Assembly: GCA_029204225.1 (NCBI GenBank)
Contig: CM055092.1
Span: 26,372,122 to 26,436,121 of the forward strand
From: Diphasiastrum complanatum
Lineage: Eukaryota; Streptophyta; Lycopodiopsida; Lycopodiales; Lycopodiaceae
DNA: 64,000 bases
Direction of reading: 5' to 3'
Below the pieces are notes generated by a model. The model saw only the letters and a program-made list of their open reading frames with translations, was not told the DNA's origin and searched no databases. This document shows positions 25,093-40,000 of this stretch, piece by piece; the first letter of the stretch is position 1; every line of letters starts with the position of its first letter. The position numbers were made by a program, and so were the translations under genes.

Positions 25093-28000
25093 GGCCAGCG
25101 CCAGGGATGGCAGATGCTCTGCTGTGGGCGCCCTCCATCGCTGCCTCGCTGGGCCTCCATCGCTGCTTTTCTACCCTGAGTTGCTGGCCCTCCATCGCTA
25201 CTCTACCCTGTTGTTGCGGATTTGCTCCATCGCTACCCATCGCGACTGCTCCATCGCTGTCCAATGCTGGTGACCTGCCGTTGCAGGTGTGCCCTTGCTA
25301 TTGCTGATCTTCTGCAGGTTTGAGCGCCCTCTTCCATCGCAATAAGATATGCCGCATCGCAAAGGAGCCGTTGCCTCTACTCCTGAACCATCCTCTGTTT
25401 CTAGAATGGCTTCAACATCTTCCTTACAGCCAAATCCGCCTACCCCTTCTCCTTCTATGCATGTCGCAGTTCCTATCTCCCCATCAAACCCTATTCTTGA
25501 TAATAGTGCAACTATTGTAGCTATTCCCTTGACTCCAGACACTCCAGTAGCACCTGTTTCTTTCCCTCCATATGCCTTGGTCAAACTTCTTCGGGATGGT
25601 CAACTCCGTCTATTTGAATTCCTTAACAATCACAGAGAGCAACTGGCTTCTCATGATTCTTTGCTTCTAGGGGTGCAATCGCATCTTCAGAAGTTGGATA
25701 CTTCCATTCAAGAACTCAAGAACGAAGTTGCAGTTATAAAAAGTGAAGCTTCTTCTCAAATCGCTACTTCAGCTAAAATCCAGCATCTCGAAAATAAGGT
25801 GGAACAGCACCATACGACTGTCCAGTCATGGGCAGATGTGCTTAAAGGTTCGTCTACAATTATCTCTCCACCTTTGCCTTCACCTTCGTTTATCTCAGCC
25901 ACTGAGAGCCGTCTGCGAGAACATAAAGCTCTCAATGTTCGTGTTAGAGGTATTCCGAAGTCTCAAAATGCTGTCAAAGAAGCTGAGAAGTTTTTGGAAG
26001 GAAATCTTCAACAGATAAATTATGCTCCTAAGCTTAATACAATTGACTCTCTTTCCATTTCTCTTTCCCCACGCCCTTCAGAATTCACCCTCACCCCGTC
26101 CATGGTTGAAAACGCCATCCAAAAGATCAAACCCGAAAAGCCACTGATGTTGAGCTCCTAAGTATGGACTTCCTAAAACCAATTACTACACAAAGACTTT
26201 CAGTCCAATTGTAAGACTTCAGTCAATTCGATCTTTACTTGCTATCGCAACTACTGAAGATGTAGAAGTTCACCGGATGGATACAAGAAGATATTTACAT
26301 CTATCAACTTGAAGGTTACGTCCTTCTGCAAAAAGCTCTCTACGGGCTAAAGCAAGCTCCAAGGGCAGAATCAATCAATTTTTGTTGCAGCACGACTTCA
26401 TCCCTAACTCTCTTGACTCTCATGTTTATCTCAAACACAAGGGCTCAAGCTATCTTATAATAGCTCTATATGTTGATGACTCTCTGATCATCAGCAATTC
26501 GATTCAATTGCTGCATGAGACAAAGTTGTTATCGTCGAAGGAATTCAAAATGACCGATTTAGGCCCTGTGCATTACCTTCTCGGGATCGAGATAACCAGA
26601 GACAGAGCAAATAGAAGGATCGCGATAAGCCAAGAAAAGTATCTAACCAGTGTAATTTATAGGTATGGCATGGAAAACTGCAAGTCGACATACTCGCCTA
26701 TGGATCTAGGATTCAAACTATCGAAGGACATGTGTTCGCCTTGGACTGAAGCAGAGAAGAAGGAGATGTGCAAATACTCCTATCAGTCGATAGTCGTATC
26801 GATCATGTATGCCATGGTCTGCACTCGACCTGATCTAGCCTATACAGTCAACACACTGTCACAATTTATGTCGAATCCCGGCCTACCTCACTGGAAAGCT
26901 CTACTTAAAGCACTAAGATACATTCAAGCTACTAAGCACTATGCTCTGTGTTATAATGGAAATACAGAGGACGCTCTGACATTACTTGCTTATTCCGACT
27001 TTGATCGGGCTGAAGGTGTGGAAACACGAAAATCCACTTCTGGCTATCTATGCTTTCTAGCAAGAGAACCCATTTCATGGAATAGTCGAAAGCAGAAATT
27101 TATTTCTTTGTCTTCCACAGAGTCTGAATGTGTCGCAGCCACCTCTGCATTGAAGCAAATCATCTGGCTCAGAAGATTGCTCCATGATCTTATGATCCCT
27201 CAATTCAGACCAACTATACTCTATTGCAACAATCAGAGCTGCATGGCTCTATCTCAAAACCCACGAACTCACTCTAGAACTAAACACATTGAAGTTCAAT
27301 TTCATTTTCTGAGAGAAAGTTTTGAACAAGGTTGTCGAATTAAATTACTGTCCGACTGACAGTATGTTGGCTGATATTTTGACTAAGCCTCTGTCGAGGG
27401 AAAAGTATGTTGGGTTATGCAGCTTGCTAAAGTTTATTCAGGATCCTAGGAGTTAAGCTTAAGGGGAGTGTTGGAGTTAATTTTCACTCCGACTTACCCG
27501 AATTCATTTCCTGAGAACCAGTATACTATGTAAATATTCTCTCTCTACAATAGCATGCAGTCTTACTCGCACAAGTCCAATAGCCTATGCAATACATCGA
27601 CTTGAAGCAGAAGCAGGATCGACTTCATCGATGTCTACGTCTACGTCATCGACTTCACCGACTCGACTTCGTCGACATCCTGACATCAACTCCATTGACA
27701 TCTTCTCTAGGGCGAACCAGTCGACTCGACTTGTCTGACATCTTCGATGATTGTCGACTATCACTAGTCAAAATGGAGCTCTTCCTCTGCCTTGTCCGAC
27801 GTAGTCTACGTCACAGTTCATTTCAGTACTTTGCACTAACTACACTACTTCACGCTCGTTGCTCACACAATTGTTATAACTGACGCATGTATATATTCAT
27901 AACGGCAACAGATAGAACAAATAAAATAACATGAGATAGTATTCAATCTGTAACTAGCATAGTAAGATCACACCACTTAGTGCACTATTACTGTGAACCA

Positions 28001-31000
28001 TTCTCGGGCACATGATCGTGATCTGATCATTGTATTCACAACAACTTAATGTAGATTCTCTATTTTCTTTACGTGTATTGTACATTGACGAATGCTTTCT
28101 GATAACTTCCTTCTCTTACACTGATACTCGTTCCATGACTCAATCGAATATCTAATATCAAAGGAAGCATGGCTGTCATAGACGCCTAATTGTTTCGCTC
28201 CCTTCATGGTTGTCATTGACACCTACTAAGATATTCATCTTGTTGATCTAAGTGATAGTCTGAATCTATTGTTTGGTAAAGATCCTGTTATAATTTATAT
28301 GTTGAGTTTTCTCTTGATTGGATCTCGTATCCAGCAAGGGTGGTATCAGAGTTAATAAACAGAATATTCAAACACAATCATTCCATATCATTCATACAAA
28401 GAACCCAACAGCTTGCACCTTAAGGCCTTTGAGTCTAACTAATACTGTTGAACGCGGCTGAAAGCCAAACATGACAATACTAGATCTGGTGGCAGAATGC
28501 TTTGCACTAATATATGTGAATTCAAACATTGGGAGGTACATTTCCCAATCGAACAAAGAGTCCTTAATATGTTTGGGTCCTTCTCTAGCTTGGAGCTCTT
28601 GAGTCCTGTCCCCACTAGGTGTGCTTTAGCCTTCAAACTGCTATGTAACAATGTACCATTATATTTATGATTCATAATATGACAATCTATTTGTCGAAGC
28701 CTGTTGCCTTATACATTTGAGTCTTGATTCAATACAGGTTCGCCTTTATCTATGCTATTTTGAAGCGCCTCTTGAAGGTGCATAGCAACTTGAGACAAAT
28801 GGTGATTTCAAACCATTGGCAGTGCATTCACGAGAGGCCACGTCCAGGCGTTTTGAGAGCATTGTGCTCTCGTCTTCCTTTTGAGATGAGGCACGAGTTC
28901 TTGTGATAGTCTTGTAGCCTCCTTATAGTGTCTTGCGACTTACCCACAAAGAGGGTTGCACATTGGGTCTTATTTATGAGTTTATGGATAGGTTGGTGGC
29001 CCAAATTCACTCTTGCACTGCGATTAGTGAGAGAGGTTCGAACTTGCACACCTTGGACTTGAGAATTGAACCTTTATTTCTTTTAAGTTTTACATTTAGG
29101 CCAAACTCTATGATCTAGTTTTTGAATTCTGAGTTTTTATAGGCACAGGAGGAAATCTTGAGGAAGTGGCAAGATAGATGGGAGTGGTTCCACTAGCCTC
29201 TGCATTCTATGGCTTGCCTTCTTCACTCTCTATGATGGAGCGAAGAGCAGTTTTGTGATGCAGAGCTTCAACAAGGATGGCGCACTTACATTGAGAGTGT
29301 CTACACCGATCTTGCAATGCAACATGCATTCAAGAATAATTTGACTGTCTTCAATTGTGGATAGTGATGCTCCTATAGTATCAGTAAGTTGTAAGTTGCA
29401 ACTACTAACTACATTCATAATTTTGTCAAGTCTTTCTCGAAATCTTGCCATTTAGACTCTAATGAATCAATTTCAATGTATGCAGGTGTGAACTACTGGA
29501 CTTTGGGTGTCCATGAGCTCTACTTCGAGAAGGACAATTGTAGGATGTGTCCTGGTGGGACAACTATGGCAGAGTGATGTTTCAAGACTACAAAGGCTTG
29601 CCATATGTAGTTTGTCATAGGATTGCATGACAATTGCATTGGAGATGAATTGGCGTCTGTTCTCTCTTATTCATATGAAGAGGATGATTAGGCTTTACAC
29701 TGCACAGTTAGACAGGTTGGTGTATGTACATGCCAATTTGCGGTCTCTTCAAAAGCTAAGGAACGCAAGGGAGCCTATGGAGTTAAAATTTGAATAGTAA
29801 TTTCTTATTGTGCAATCATCAATGTGCATTGTGTTTGAACTTTGAACTTTGGTCACAAGTTACTAGTTTGAACTCTAATTTGAAACTTTGTTGAAATTTT
29901 ATAGGTAAATCCCGATGAGATCGATGCCACCAAGGTCATAGGAGGAGGAGGATCATTGCTCCACAATGAGGCCTTGTTGTCTACAAATTAATTTCAATAT
30001 GGTTTTTGGTTTCTACTATTAAATTCAAACTTGTAAATTGGAGTTCAAACTTCTAAATTGGAAGTACTAACTTGTAACTTGTGCCCATCCTTGTGTGCAA
30101 GGCCTACTATTCAAGCTGTTACATGTCGCATGGCAGAGGAAGCGGATATCACAAGTCCAGCCTCTCGAGTAGTCGAGGAAGAGGAGTTAGAGGGGGAGGA
30201 AGAGGAGATGGAGGGCTCAAGGATTTCTCAGAGTCCTCGGAGGGTGATGAAACTGCTGAGAGTTGGAGTGACAATGATGAGGCTCTTGAGGATGCACCTG
30301 AAAGAATGTTACATCTTTGGTTATGGACTTAACCAACCTTTGTCATGGGTTAGGGAAACCCCAGTGGTCACTAAGGAAGTCTCAGATCATTGAAGGAATT
30401 CTAGTATTATCCTTTAGTTAGGTACCTTGTGAGCCCATTGCATGGAGACTGAGACACCTCATGAGCACGGGGGTGATTGTGTTCTCTTCATAGTCTATGG
30501 TTGGTTGATTACATGATGCAAGCTTCCTTGTTTTCTGTTGATTATTGCAAATTGGATTGTGGGTGTCAATACAATAGGGGTGAAGCAGGGTTGCTCTCTT
30601 TCACCCACACTTTTTGGACTAGCTATAGATGTACATACATATATAGAAAGTACTTAGCCTCACAGTTGATATACCACGCTATTCTTTTTTGGCCTTGACT
30701 TCCTCATGTTACTCCCAGGCCTCTGGCTTGTTGGATACTCTCGTGGCATTTCCAGTTTAGAACGACCAAAGTGCACTAACCATTATATTTGTCGATTCAT
30801 ATATTGAGCATAAATACAAGAAACCTAGAATGGCCCTCTTGGGGTCAAATCAGACTATTACCGTACATACTTGAGGGAGATGGATATTATAGCTGGGAGT
30901 CCTATCCTCCCTAGGTACCTTGATAGTGGACTTTCACATCACCCCTATTTCACTTTGGGCTAGCTCCATGTTTCTTCACACCAATTGTATATTGAGCCTG

Positions 31001-34000
31001 GACAATTCCAAGGCATTTCACGTGAGAGCAGGATATAGTAAATTGTCTATTACTGGGAGATAGAGAGAGATTGGAACACTTCATTTCGGTATCCTGGTTA
31101 CTACGAGATCAGGGAGTGATACCATTGTCTCTTTCTGGATCCTCCAATTAAATCTATAATCACTTATCTCATAGCTGTACATTTACATTCTTCTCCGTGT
31201 TGCGTTATGTGATGTGAATTTTCTTGTAACTGAACGCTTTTACAAAATCTAAGAAGCTTTTTATTAATACTTTCAAAATCTAGCCTCTCGGCCACTTGAG
31301 ATTTGAGTGACACCCCAAACTCATGGGTTACTGTGGTGTTGGCAGCAAAGAACTTTTATATCAACAAGTCTTACGTCGATTTGGACATTTCAACGTGATT
31401 CAGCTCAGCAATGCTGCGTCACTTTACGAATTGTTGGTGATAGCTTTAGATGAGGAAGAACAAAGTGGCAGGTGGCATGAGAGTGACGGACCCAAGGATC
31501 AGATAGCACAGGTGAGAAGTGTTAGAAATTCTTGTTTAGATAATGAGCTGTAAATTTCATGATAACTGGATTTGGGTTCAAATATGTTGTGCCCTTAAGT
31601 AGAGTGCCTATTTATCTATTCTCTAAGCTTGATACATGTCGAAGGGTTACTATTTTGACAAATGGATGTTAATAATGCTATGTATTCTTGTACTTTCTTT
31701 CTTGTCAATGATAATTTTTCAGACTCTCAAGTGCAGGAGTTCCTACTAGAAACCTTATACCTGTTTGAATAGCATCAATTAGACATGCTTGTTCTAGCAA
31801 AAGATAATAGTTTATTGTGAGATGTATTGATTTTGACGAATCTAGACTCTAAGTAAATGAGCAAGTACTGCTTTTTGTAGTCTCGTAAAGGTTAAGATTT
31901 TGTTAGTTTGAAGGAGTTTTTTCCTGAATAACAACTCAATCCTAGTTGCAGGCTCAGAAATCCATTCCGAGGTTTTGGGGTTGGAATGTACTCTAGGTTC
32001 TGGAATGTACTGCCCCTGGCTCAAAAAAATAAATAGAAAATACATCAATTCAACTTGCTCCGCCTTCTTCATCAGCCAGAGCATGCACAATATCTTCTGT
32101 TGTTAGCACTGTGTTGCACAAAAGGGAGTGAAAATCAATGTTTGATGCGGCAAAGATGTGTCTTTTTTATTGATCCTGTGAAAGTGAGTCCCAATTGCAG
32201 AATCATTTCAGCTGAACAAAAATCAGATTCTAGAAGCAACAGGTCAACCATCGTTTCTGCATCAAGTTAAAAATCAGCCATTGTTACTGTTTCACCAGAA
32301 CATTCACACCATTTATCATTCCATCTGTGAGAAACTTTTGAGGATATTAGGATTGTAGGATTGTGTGTTGTTTAGCCACATATAGAATTAGATACATAGA
32401 GATCGGCCTTCATTCTAGAGGTATTATTGCCTTCTTTATCGCAGAGGTATCATTGCCTTCATCGCATCATAGAGAATATCATTGCATCGCAGTGTATTTT
32501 TGAGGTAAGTCTCCATTTGGAGTTTTCCAAAAACAAAAAAACAAAAAACAAAAAAAGTAGTACATAGTACATCTACATAGTAGAACAGGCAACTATAGTC
32601 ACAGCTTTCCCACAAATTGCTTGTGTCTCACTTTAGTGATCAGTATTCAAGCCTTTACGTTAGTATTTGGGTCCATGCTGTTATCTAGTTGGCATTAGAC
32701 CTTTTATTGTTGACATTTTTATTGTTTGGGCTTTTACTGAGCTCTAATTTCAAAGGTGATCGGTCTAATTATGTCTACATTTCACAGTGGCCCTATTGTT
32801 CCAAAGCATAGCACTATTTATCTACATCATCACAAATCTATGATTTTTTTCTTGGTGCCATGGTAGGATGACCTTTTGACAAAATTACAAGGAAGCCTTG
32901 TATGGATTTTCTATGCTTTTGGATCAGGCCATTGTTCTTGAGGAGCATTTTATCTTACAACATTCACATATTCTTGAGATTGATGTTCGTTGGATACTAT
33001 TCCAATATCACTACTTTCCAAATATATAACCCTGATCTGCAGAAAGATGACAAGATGGAAGATTCAAAAGAGAAGTTATCTAGAGGATTTCTGTACGAAC
33101 TTGATGTCTTGATGCAGTGAGTTAGAAAGCTAAGATCCCTGCTACTCTCTGTTGTCGTGTTAAAGTTTTCGCTTCTGCATATCTTCATTGCAGTTAGTGT
33201 TCGGATGCATTTAGCATGCTATGAAGAACTAATCATGAGGCTACCCCTTTAGCTTACTTCCGACTTTCCATATAATTGATAGAAGCAGCAGATGGTTTCC
33301 AAAACAAATATCCGTATAGTATTTGTGAATAATACCATGCGGCTCACAATATTTGGCAAACTATGTCTCTATGATCTTCCATTTAAAAAATGTGATTGTA
33401 AACGTTTTTGCTACAGTATTGTCATCCTGCAAGTCGAGTAGAGCTCATAGATTTGTATCTAGTTCCTAGGAAAAGTACAATGCACGAATTTCGAGAAATC
33501 TTAAGAATTGAATGTGATAGAAAGGTTACATGCCTTTTGGAAAGCCTATTTCATGTTTTATTCCACTCCCATTTGTTTACTGCTATGATAATACTCACGT
33601 TAAATTTTACCAATTTATGTCTTTGGGTTAAACAATTCATTAACACAGTTTAAGCAGAGCTTTTTTGTGTAGTTCACAAGGACCTTAGTCGTAGCTTTCT
33701 ATCCTTTATAGATTATTAAAGTCAAGTCATGTTTTCCAGCAGTAATGTCAGTAGTACCAATAAGTTCCAAGGGTAATATTTGTGGTTTGGTAGAATGCTT
33801 GACTATTTTCCAGATGAGAGTCAATAGATGCTGTTGTTATTCAAATGCTCTAGGCTATATTTCTACGAATGGCTAATAAAGGAGTGCTTCAGCAATTGAT
33901 TGGCATAATTGTGAGAAGAAGCGTTTCACCATTTTCTCTAAGTAATCCACCTGTTTTTTGAAAATGCAATGGATATGTCCTTTGTGTTTCTGCAGTATTT

Positions 34001-37000
34001 TCCACAACCATTGTGATCAGAATTTTATCTTTGTAGTTCTGCTTTATTACCTCTGACCATGAACATATGCATAGACGTTTTTAAGCTGATCTGTTAATGC
34101 CTTTCATATGTACATGCTATTATGCAGCTGAATGTGGAACTACTAATGTGCAAGGCACAGATGCTGCAAGAGTATTTCAATCTGAGTATTGATGAATCGG
34201 CAAATCTCTGTACATTACCACTGATACTGGACCAATATACACCTGACATGGATCGACTGCCCCAGTTTGTTCTGAACCTCGGCAACAATGTGAGAGGACT
34301 ATCCTCATAATGCTTTCTACTGAAATTTTTTAAATTGCTCATGCGGCTCTCGTCTACTTCAATTCACTCAAAAACTGATGGAAGTTGCATTCGAGTTTAT
34401 CTTCATGATGCTCATACATCTGATTGTGGTATCTTTCATACTCCCAGTTGATTAACTGAAGGTGGCCATGTGATTCCGGCAACAGCTGCATCCAACATCT
34501 ACTAACTTGATCTGCTTAAAGTCAGGATTCAAAATTCATAGAAACTGGAGTGGATGCCATTGTATTTAGCAGGGTGTTTCTGTGAATTGTACACCATTTA
34601 TTGTGCAAAGCTTGTACTTCTAATCCCCCTTTCTCTGCACCAAATTGCCAATGAAGTCATTCATATAGGTGTTGTTACATGCTGGTAATTTTTGGATTTG
34701 CCAACTTACAGAAATGGGCTGTTATGACACAATGGCATCATTTGGCACATCTCTCAGACTACACAAGCATTTGTTATGTTTAAATTTTAGGCCAGCAATA
34801 CTCGTTGAGAATTGTCATTGTTTGTGAACGATTCAAAGAATTTTGTTGAAAAGGTAGCAACCAAACTTTCGACAGGTTGGCAGTTAACATCATAAGTCTA
34901 GAACTTTCAGACTACCTTGGTTTTACTCTAGAACCCGCTACCTTGACAGCCTTGAAGCTAGCCAACAACTCTGATCAAACCAGAGGGCGAGCTTAAGAAT
35001 GTACCCATTACCGTGGCTAAAAAGATCATTCAAGTGGACTTTTACGTCATGAGGATGTACGCCGGGAACCGGGGGTATTCTATACTGCTAGGACGGCCAT
35101 GGCTCAGGGTTAGCAACTGCACAATCGACATCCCCGCAGAAATATTGATTTTTGGAAGGGGTAGAGAACGTACCATAGTCGACGGCTATCCCGAGGTGCC
35201 TCAATCAGAAAGAGCACCCATATCATGATGTTTGGAAATGCTATCCAAACGTGTGAAACTCTACTCCCTAAGTTTAAGTGGCTCCAAGTATGGTAGAAAT
35301 TTATTGTCATGTAGAAAAAATTGCCCATTAGCAATCATGCCATAAAAACATTGGTGTACAGAGACGTTCTTATGCAAAGCTGAAAAATTGGAAATCTCAA
35401 ACATTCACAACATTCGATTAACAAAAGCATATGATTGCAATTGTACAAAAAATTGACTCATTCATATTGATGTATGCAGCTGTCAAGTTTCAACAAATCA
35501 AATTTCTGAAAGACTCAACTATAATTCGTTATACTTGTATTGTACGAATCTAATCTCTAAAGTCTACTATCTGCAAAAGAACCTGAATGATAGAACTAAG
35601 GTACGTTGCACTCCCAGCTTTTGCAAGAGAAAAATAATAACGTCTTTTGAACATCCATGTTTCTGAACAAATAATTCCTAACAAACCGCCGGTAGAACTT
35701 ACAAAAGCCTAAGAAAGATTGTAATTGGCGTATATCGGCAGGCCTCGGCCACTTCTTAACCACAGCCACCTTGGCTGGGTCAACCGAAATACCCTCAGTT
35801 GTCACTACGTGACTCAAATACTCGACACGAGTCTTACACAACTCTTTCTTTTGAGCATTGGCGTACAAGACAGAAGCTTGTAACTTGCCAAATACGGTCT
35901 TGAGATGAATCTCATGCTTCTCGACTGCTTTACTAAAAACCAATATATCGTCAATAAAAGTGACGACAAACTTGCCCATATAGTCTCGGAAGACATCGTT
36001 CATGAGCATCATGAACGTGGCTGGTGCATTGGTTAACCCAAATGGCATAACCAAAAACTCATAATGACCGAAACGGGTTCGGAAGGCCGTCTTCTGGACA
36101 TGTTCATCTCGAATCCGTATTTGATGGTATCCACTTTTGAGATCTATCTTACTGAAAATGGTTGCACCTTGCAACGCATCCAGTAGATCATCAATCCTGG
36201 GCATTGGATACCTGTGCTTTACAGTGATCTTATTCAATCCCCTGTAATCTACACACATCCGGAAACTACCATCTTTTTTCTTAACAAGTAAAATAGGAGA
36301 GGCGAAAGGTGAATAACTAGGACAGATGTACCCCAGCTTGAGATACTCCTCCATCTTTCTGACTTCCTCTTCCTCTTTTACGCTCATCCTATAAGGAGGC
36401 CTACATACCAGACTTGCCCCTGGAACGAGCTCAATACGATGATCAACGTTCTAACTAGGCGACAATCCCTCTGGCATATTACTAATCAGCACGTGTTTAA
36501 ACTGAGTGCGGATGGACTTCTCCAGCTCACTTGCCGGGTCACATCTAGGCTGTAATGAAAATGCATGTGCACTAGGGGATGCAAATAAGCCTCTTGTGGT
36601 TTATTAGTGAGTGGGCTTATCTGATTATTATCAACATAAGAATCAAAACTAGAATCAACATTCACATAACACAGCTACAAATACTGAATCTCCATTCTCT
36701 TTATTTGCATACAGGTAACAAGAGGACCCTCAACAGATGGTCTCTCCCCCTTTAAGACATGAGACATACCCTCATGCCCAAACTTATACACATGTGACTT
36801 AAAATCTATAGCGGGTTGCTTACTTGCATGCCACCGCTTACCAAGTACAATATCAAACTTAGCTAGTTTAGTAATTTTAAAATCTAACTTCTCAGTATAC
36901 GTCTAAATAGACAAAGAGACCCGAGAGATTCTTTCATCCCAAACCTCTGTTCCCTTACCATCTGGTATCTCAACAGTATACCGGTAATCAGATGGAACAA

Positions 37001-40000
37001 TAGCTAAGCGAAACTTCCTCACCACGCGAGAATTGATAATATTATGCGAGGAACCGGTGTCAAACAAGACGAGCACATCATGACCTTCCAGCTTCCCCCT
37101 CATGTGTATCAATTCACTATCTGGAAACTGATAAGCTTCACGCGCCTTGGTGGACAAATAACAAACTGGTGCCTCTAGAACAAGCTTTTGCACCAAAATA
37201 GTCATACACGACGAGTGTCCTCATCATCACTACCAACAAGTCATATAAAATTCCTTATCCTTGCCCTCATCTTGACTTTGCATAACATGGAGCTTCTTGC
37301 CCATACGTCCAGGACAGTCTTTGAAAAGATGCTTGCCAAGACAGAAAAAGCATAATCTGTCTTTCTTGGCCTTTTCCTTTTGCTTAGGACTAAGGGGAGA
37401 CCTATCGTAAGCATGACGTGCCATAGGAGATCCCGCCTTGCGCTTCAAAGTCTGCTGCATCTGGATAGGATCCTTCTGCGAAAAGCCTTTCTGACCAGCT
37501 TGGCTAAACTTTCCCGAACACTTCTTCTGAGGCCAAATTGGCGCTCCAGATTCAGCCTTGGTTCGCACATTACCTTCAAAGTTGAGAGCTGTAGCAATTG
37601 CCTCTTCTAAGGCTTTGCACCCTTCATTAAACATTGAAGGCCTCAACTCTTCACGAAGGCCAAATATGAACTTGTGGACTACTAGCCACTCAGGAATCTC
37701 TTCTGGGATCTTGATAAGCATCTCACGATACTTATCGGCATGTTCTTGCACCATTTACTGCCTCTGACGATGCAAAAGCCAAGCATCCATTGCACGCACA
37801 TGCTCATGTGGAGGAATGAACTGAGCTCCAAAAGCTCGCTTAAACTCAAGTCAGGTGGATGGAGCCTGATTAGACTTCAACAACTTGCGCCACCACCTGT
37901 CAGCTATTCTCAATCGAACTCTAGAAGAAGCTTTCACAGGTATAAAACCTAAAGTGGATCATCTACGAGTTTTTGGTTGTATTGCATATGCTCATGTTCC
38001 TAAAGATAATCGTCAAAAACTTGATTCAAAGGCAATCAAGTGTTTATTCCTTGGTTATGATGAGGAAAAGAAGGCATATCGCCTTTATAATCTTACCAAT
38101 AGGAAGGTGATTATGAGCAGGGATGTTGTGTTCGAAGAAAATGAGTCTTCTAGCCTAGAAGATCATTAGGAAGATGTATTTTCTCCTACATCAAAAAGTT
38201 CGGTTATAGATGATGTTCAGGAAGATATAGGTCCATGTGATACAGCTTCTACACAAATTGAACCAAGGGTGCGTACACAGGTGGATCTTGGTAAATGTAA
38301 GGAAAGGTCAAGAGTATTTGATACATATTCTCCTTCTACGTCACCTACAAAGAAATTACCAAGATGGTATTGTGAGACTATACAAGATAGTCAAATGTTG
38401 GATGAGGGAGAATCGAGACAACAAGGAGCTAAGAGATTGACACGATCAAGTGGAAACTATTTTGAAGCTAGTGAAGAAGCGCATTATGCGTTTATGGCTT
38501 CAGTATTGGATTTTGAGGATCCTTTATTATATGAAGATGCTGCAAAGGAACAAGTTTGGAAGACCGCTACGGATGAGGAGTACAGTTTTATTATGAAAAA
38601 CGAGACATGGGATCTTGTTAAACTTCCAACAGATAAGAAATCAATTGGTTGCAAGTTTATAGAACCAAGTTTAAGTCGATGGTTCTATAGATAACTATAA
38701 AGCCGGTTGATCTACAGTGACACCAATGATCAAGTTGCAGATATCTTCACAAAAGGACTTGCTCGTGAAATGTTTGAGAAGTTCAGGACACTCCTAGGTG
38801 TAATTGATAATCAATTATCCATTAAGGGGGAGTGTTAGAATTAATGGTTAATTAATTAATTGTAGAGGCCAGCCTGCGAGCTAGAAGGCCTATTTCTATT
38901 TTTAGTATAATTCCAAGTCTAAGATTGGCTAGGTACCTAAGATAGTACCAATTTTGCTAGAATAGTATAGAATACTATCTTATGATCAAGTTAGCATAGA
39001 TTGCTATTTTTGAGTCACCGTAATTAGCATAAATAGCTTTTGCATTAGTATAGGCAAATTGCTTTTGCTTTGAAGAAAAGCCAATCTCTATAAGAGTAGA
39101 TGGGCGCCCTCCTTCATAATCAATTCATTTCAGATTATCTCATAATATTGCTCTTGTGATTCATTTTCTTCCTCTTGTGTTTGTCACTACAAACCACTCA
39201 TCTCTTACGATCCGTGTCGTCTCTTTACCCACGTACTTCCAATGTTGCATGCACCGGTTTGAATCGGCGGCCAATTCGACCGATTCGAACAATTCTTTAT
39301 TTTTTGGGCCGATTTTGATTCCTTTTTATGAGGTGACCGATTCGAACAGGTTGCCAATTCGAATCGGACAGATTCGAACCGCTTCTTTGTTTGAAATCGG
39401 CAATTCATGCAACTATGCTTACTTCGTTGTAAGAAACGAGCCTATGATAGTTGGAAGAGAGAAGACTTATTGGACTTCTTTATAGTTCTTCCACAGGCGC
39501 ATTCCGGTGTGAGTTCATTCCCCGTGCTCCACCTCCATTCCTTGATGACTTGCGTATATTCCTTGATGACTTGACTGACCTATTTAAATCACAATAGAAA
39601 TTCACATGGGTCAAGTGAACTGAATACTTTCCATCACTTGGTTTAACCATTGTTAACATAGGGAAATAGTTCACAATGAACAATTAGGTTTACATGATCT
39701 ATATGAATATTATTAGTTTCTCAATAACATTATCCAAGGTTCACGAGTAGTAGGTACTACCTCTCAAGGAATCTTATGAACTTGAGCTATAAAGCTCATA
39801 ATATCTGAAAACTCTAAAGTATATTCAAAATAGAGAGATAGCTTAGGGTTTCAATTTTGTACTTTTGAGATATCCCTATTGATCTGGACCTATACCTCAA
39901 AATCCGACAAAATACCCTATGATGACCAATGGCAATAGGCATCCCTCAAGATACATTTTTCTCACCATTGTCATCTAGATCCAATCAGTATCAGAACTTC

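Larger units (their letters stand above)
35596..37905 (-). mobile_element. Ty3/gypsy-1, gag-protease-RT, 3'-truncated
   Basis: On the minus strand the order is gag (37905-37230), aspartic protease (37205-36903) and reverse transcriptase (36387-35596). RNase H, integrase and both LTRs are missing. Between protease and RT the frame is broken (36400-36900). It is cut on the right by copia-F. Confidence 0.9.

Noticed and set aside
24840-25160. Long RERERE and SLSLSL open frames over CT/GA tracts (also 19808, 41338, 44915, 53936 and 60549)
   Set aside because: Dinucleotide repeats lack stops in several frames; no coding meaning.
31323-31345. MGYCGVG as the start of a separate gene
   Set aside because: It precedes the GTTGGCAG acceptor; the phase-matched MLH1 exon begins at 31346.
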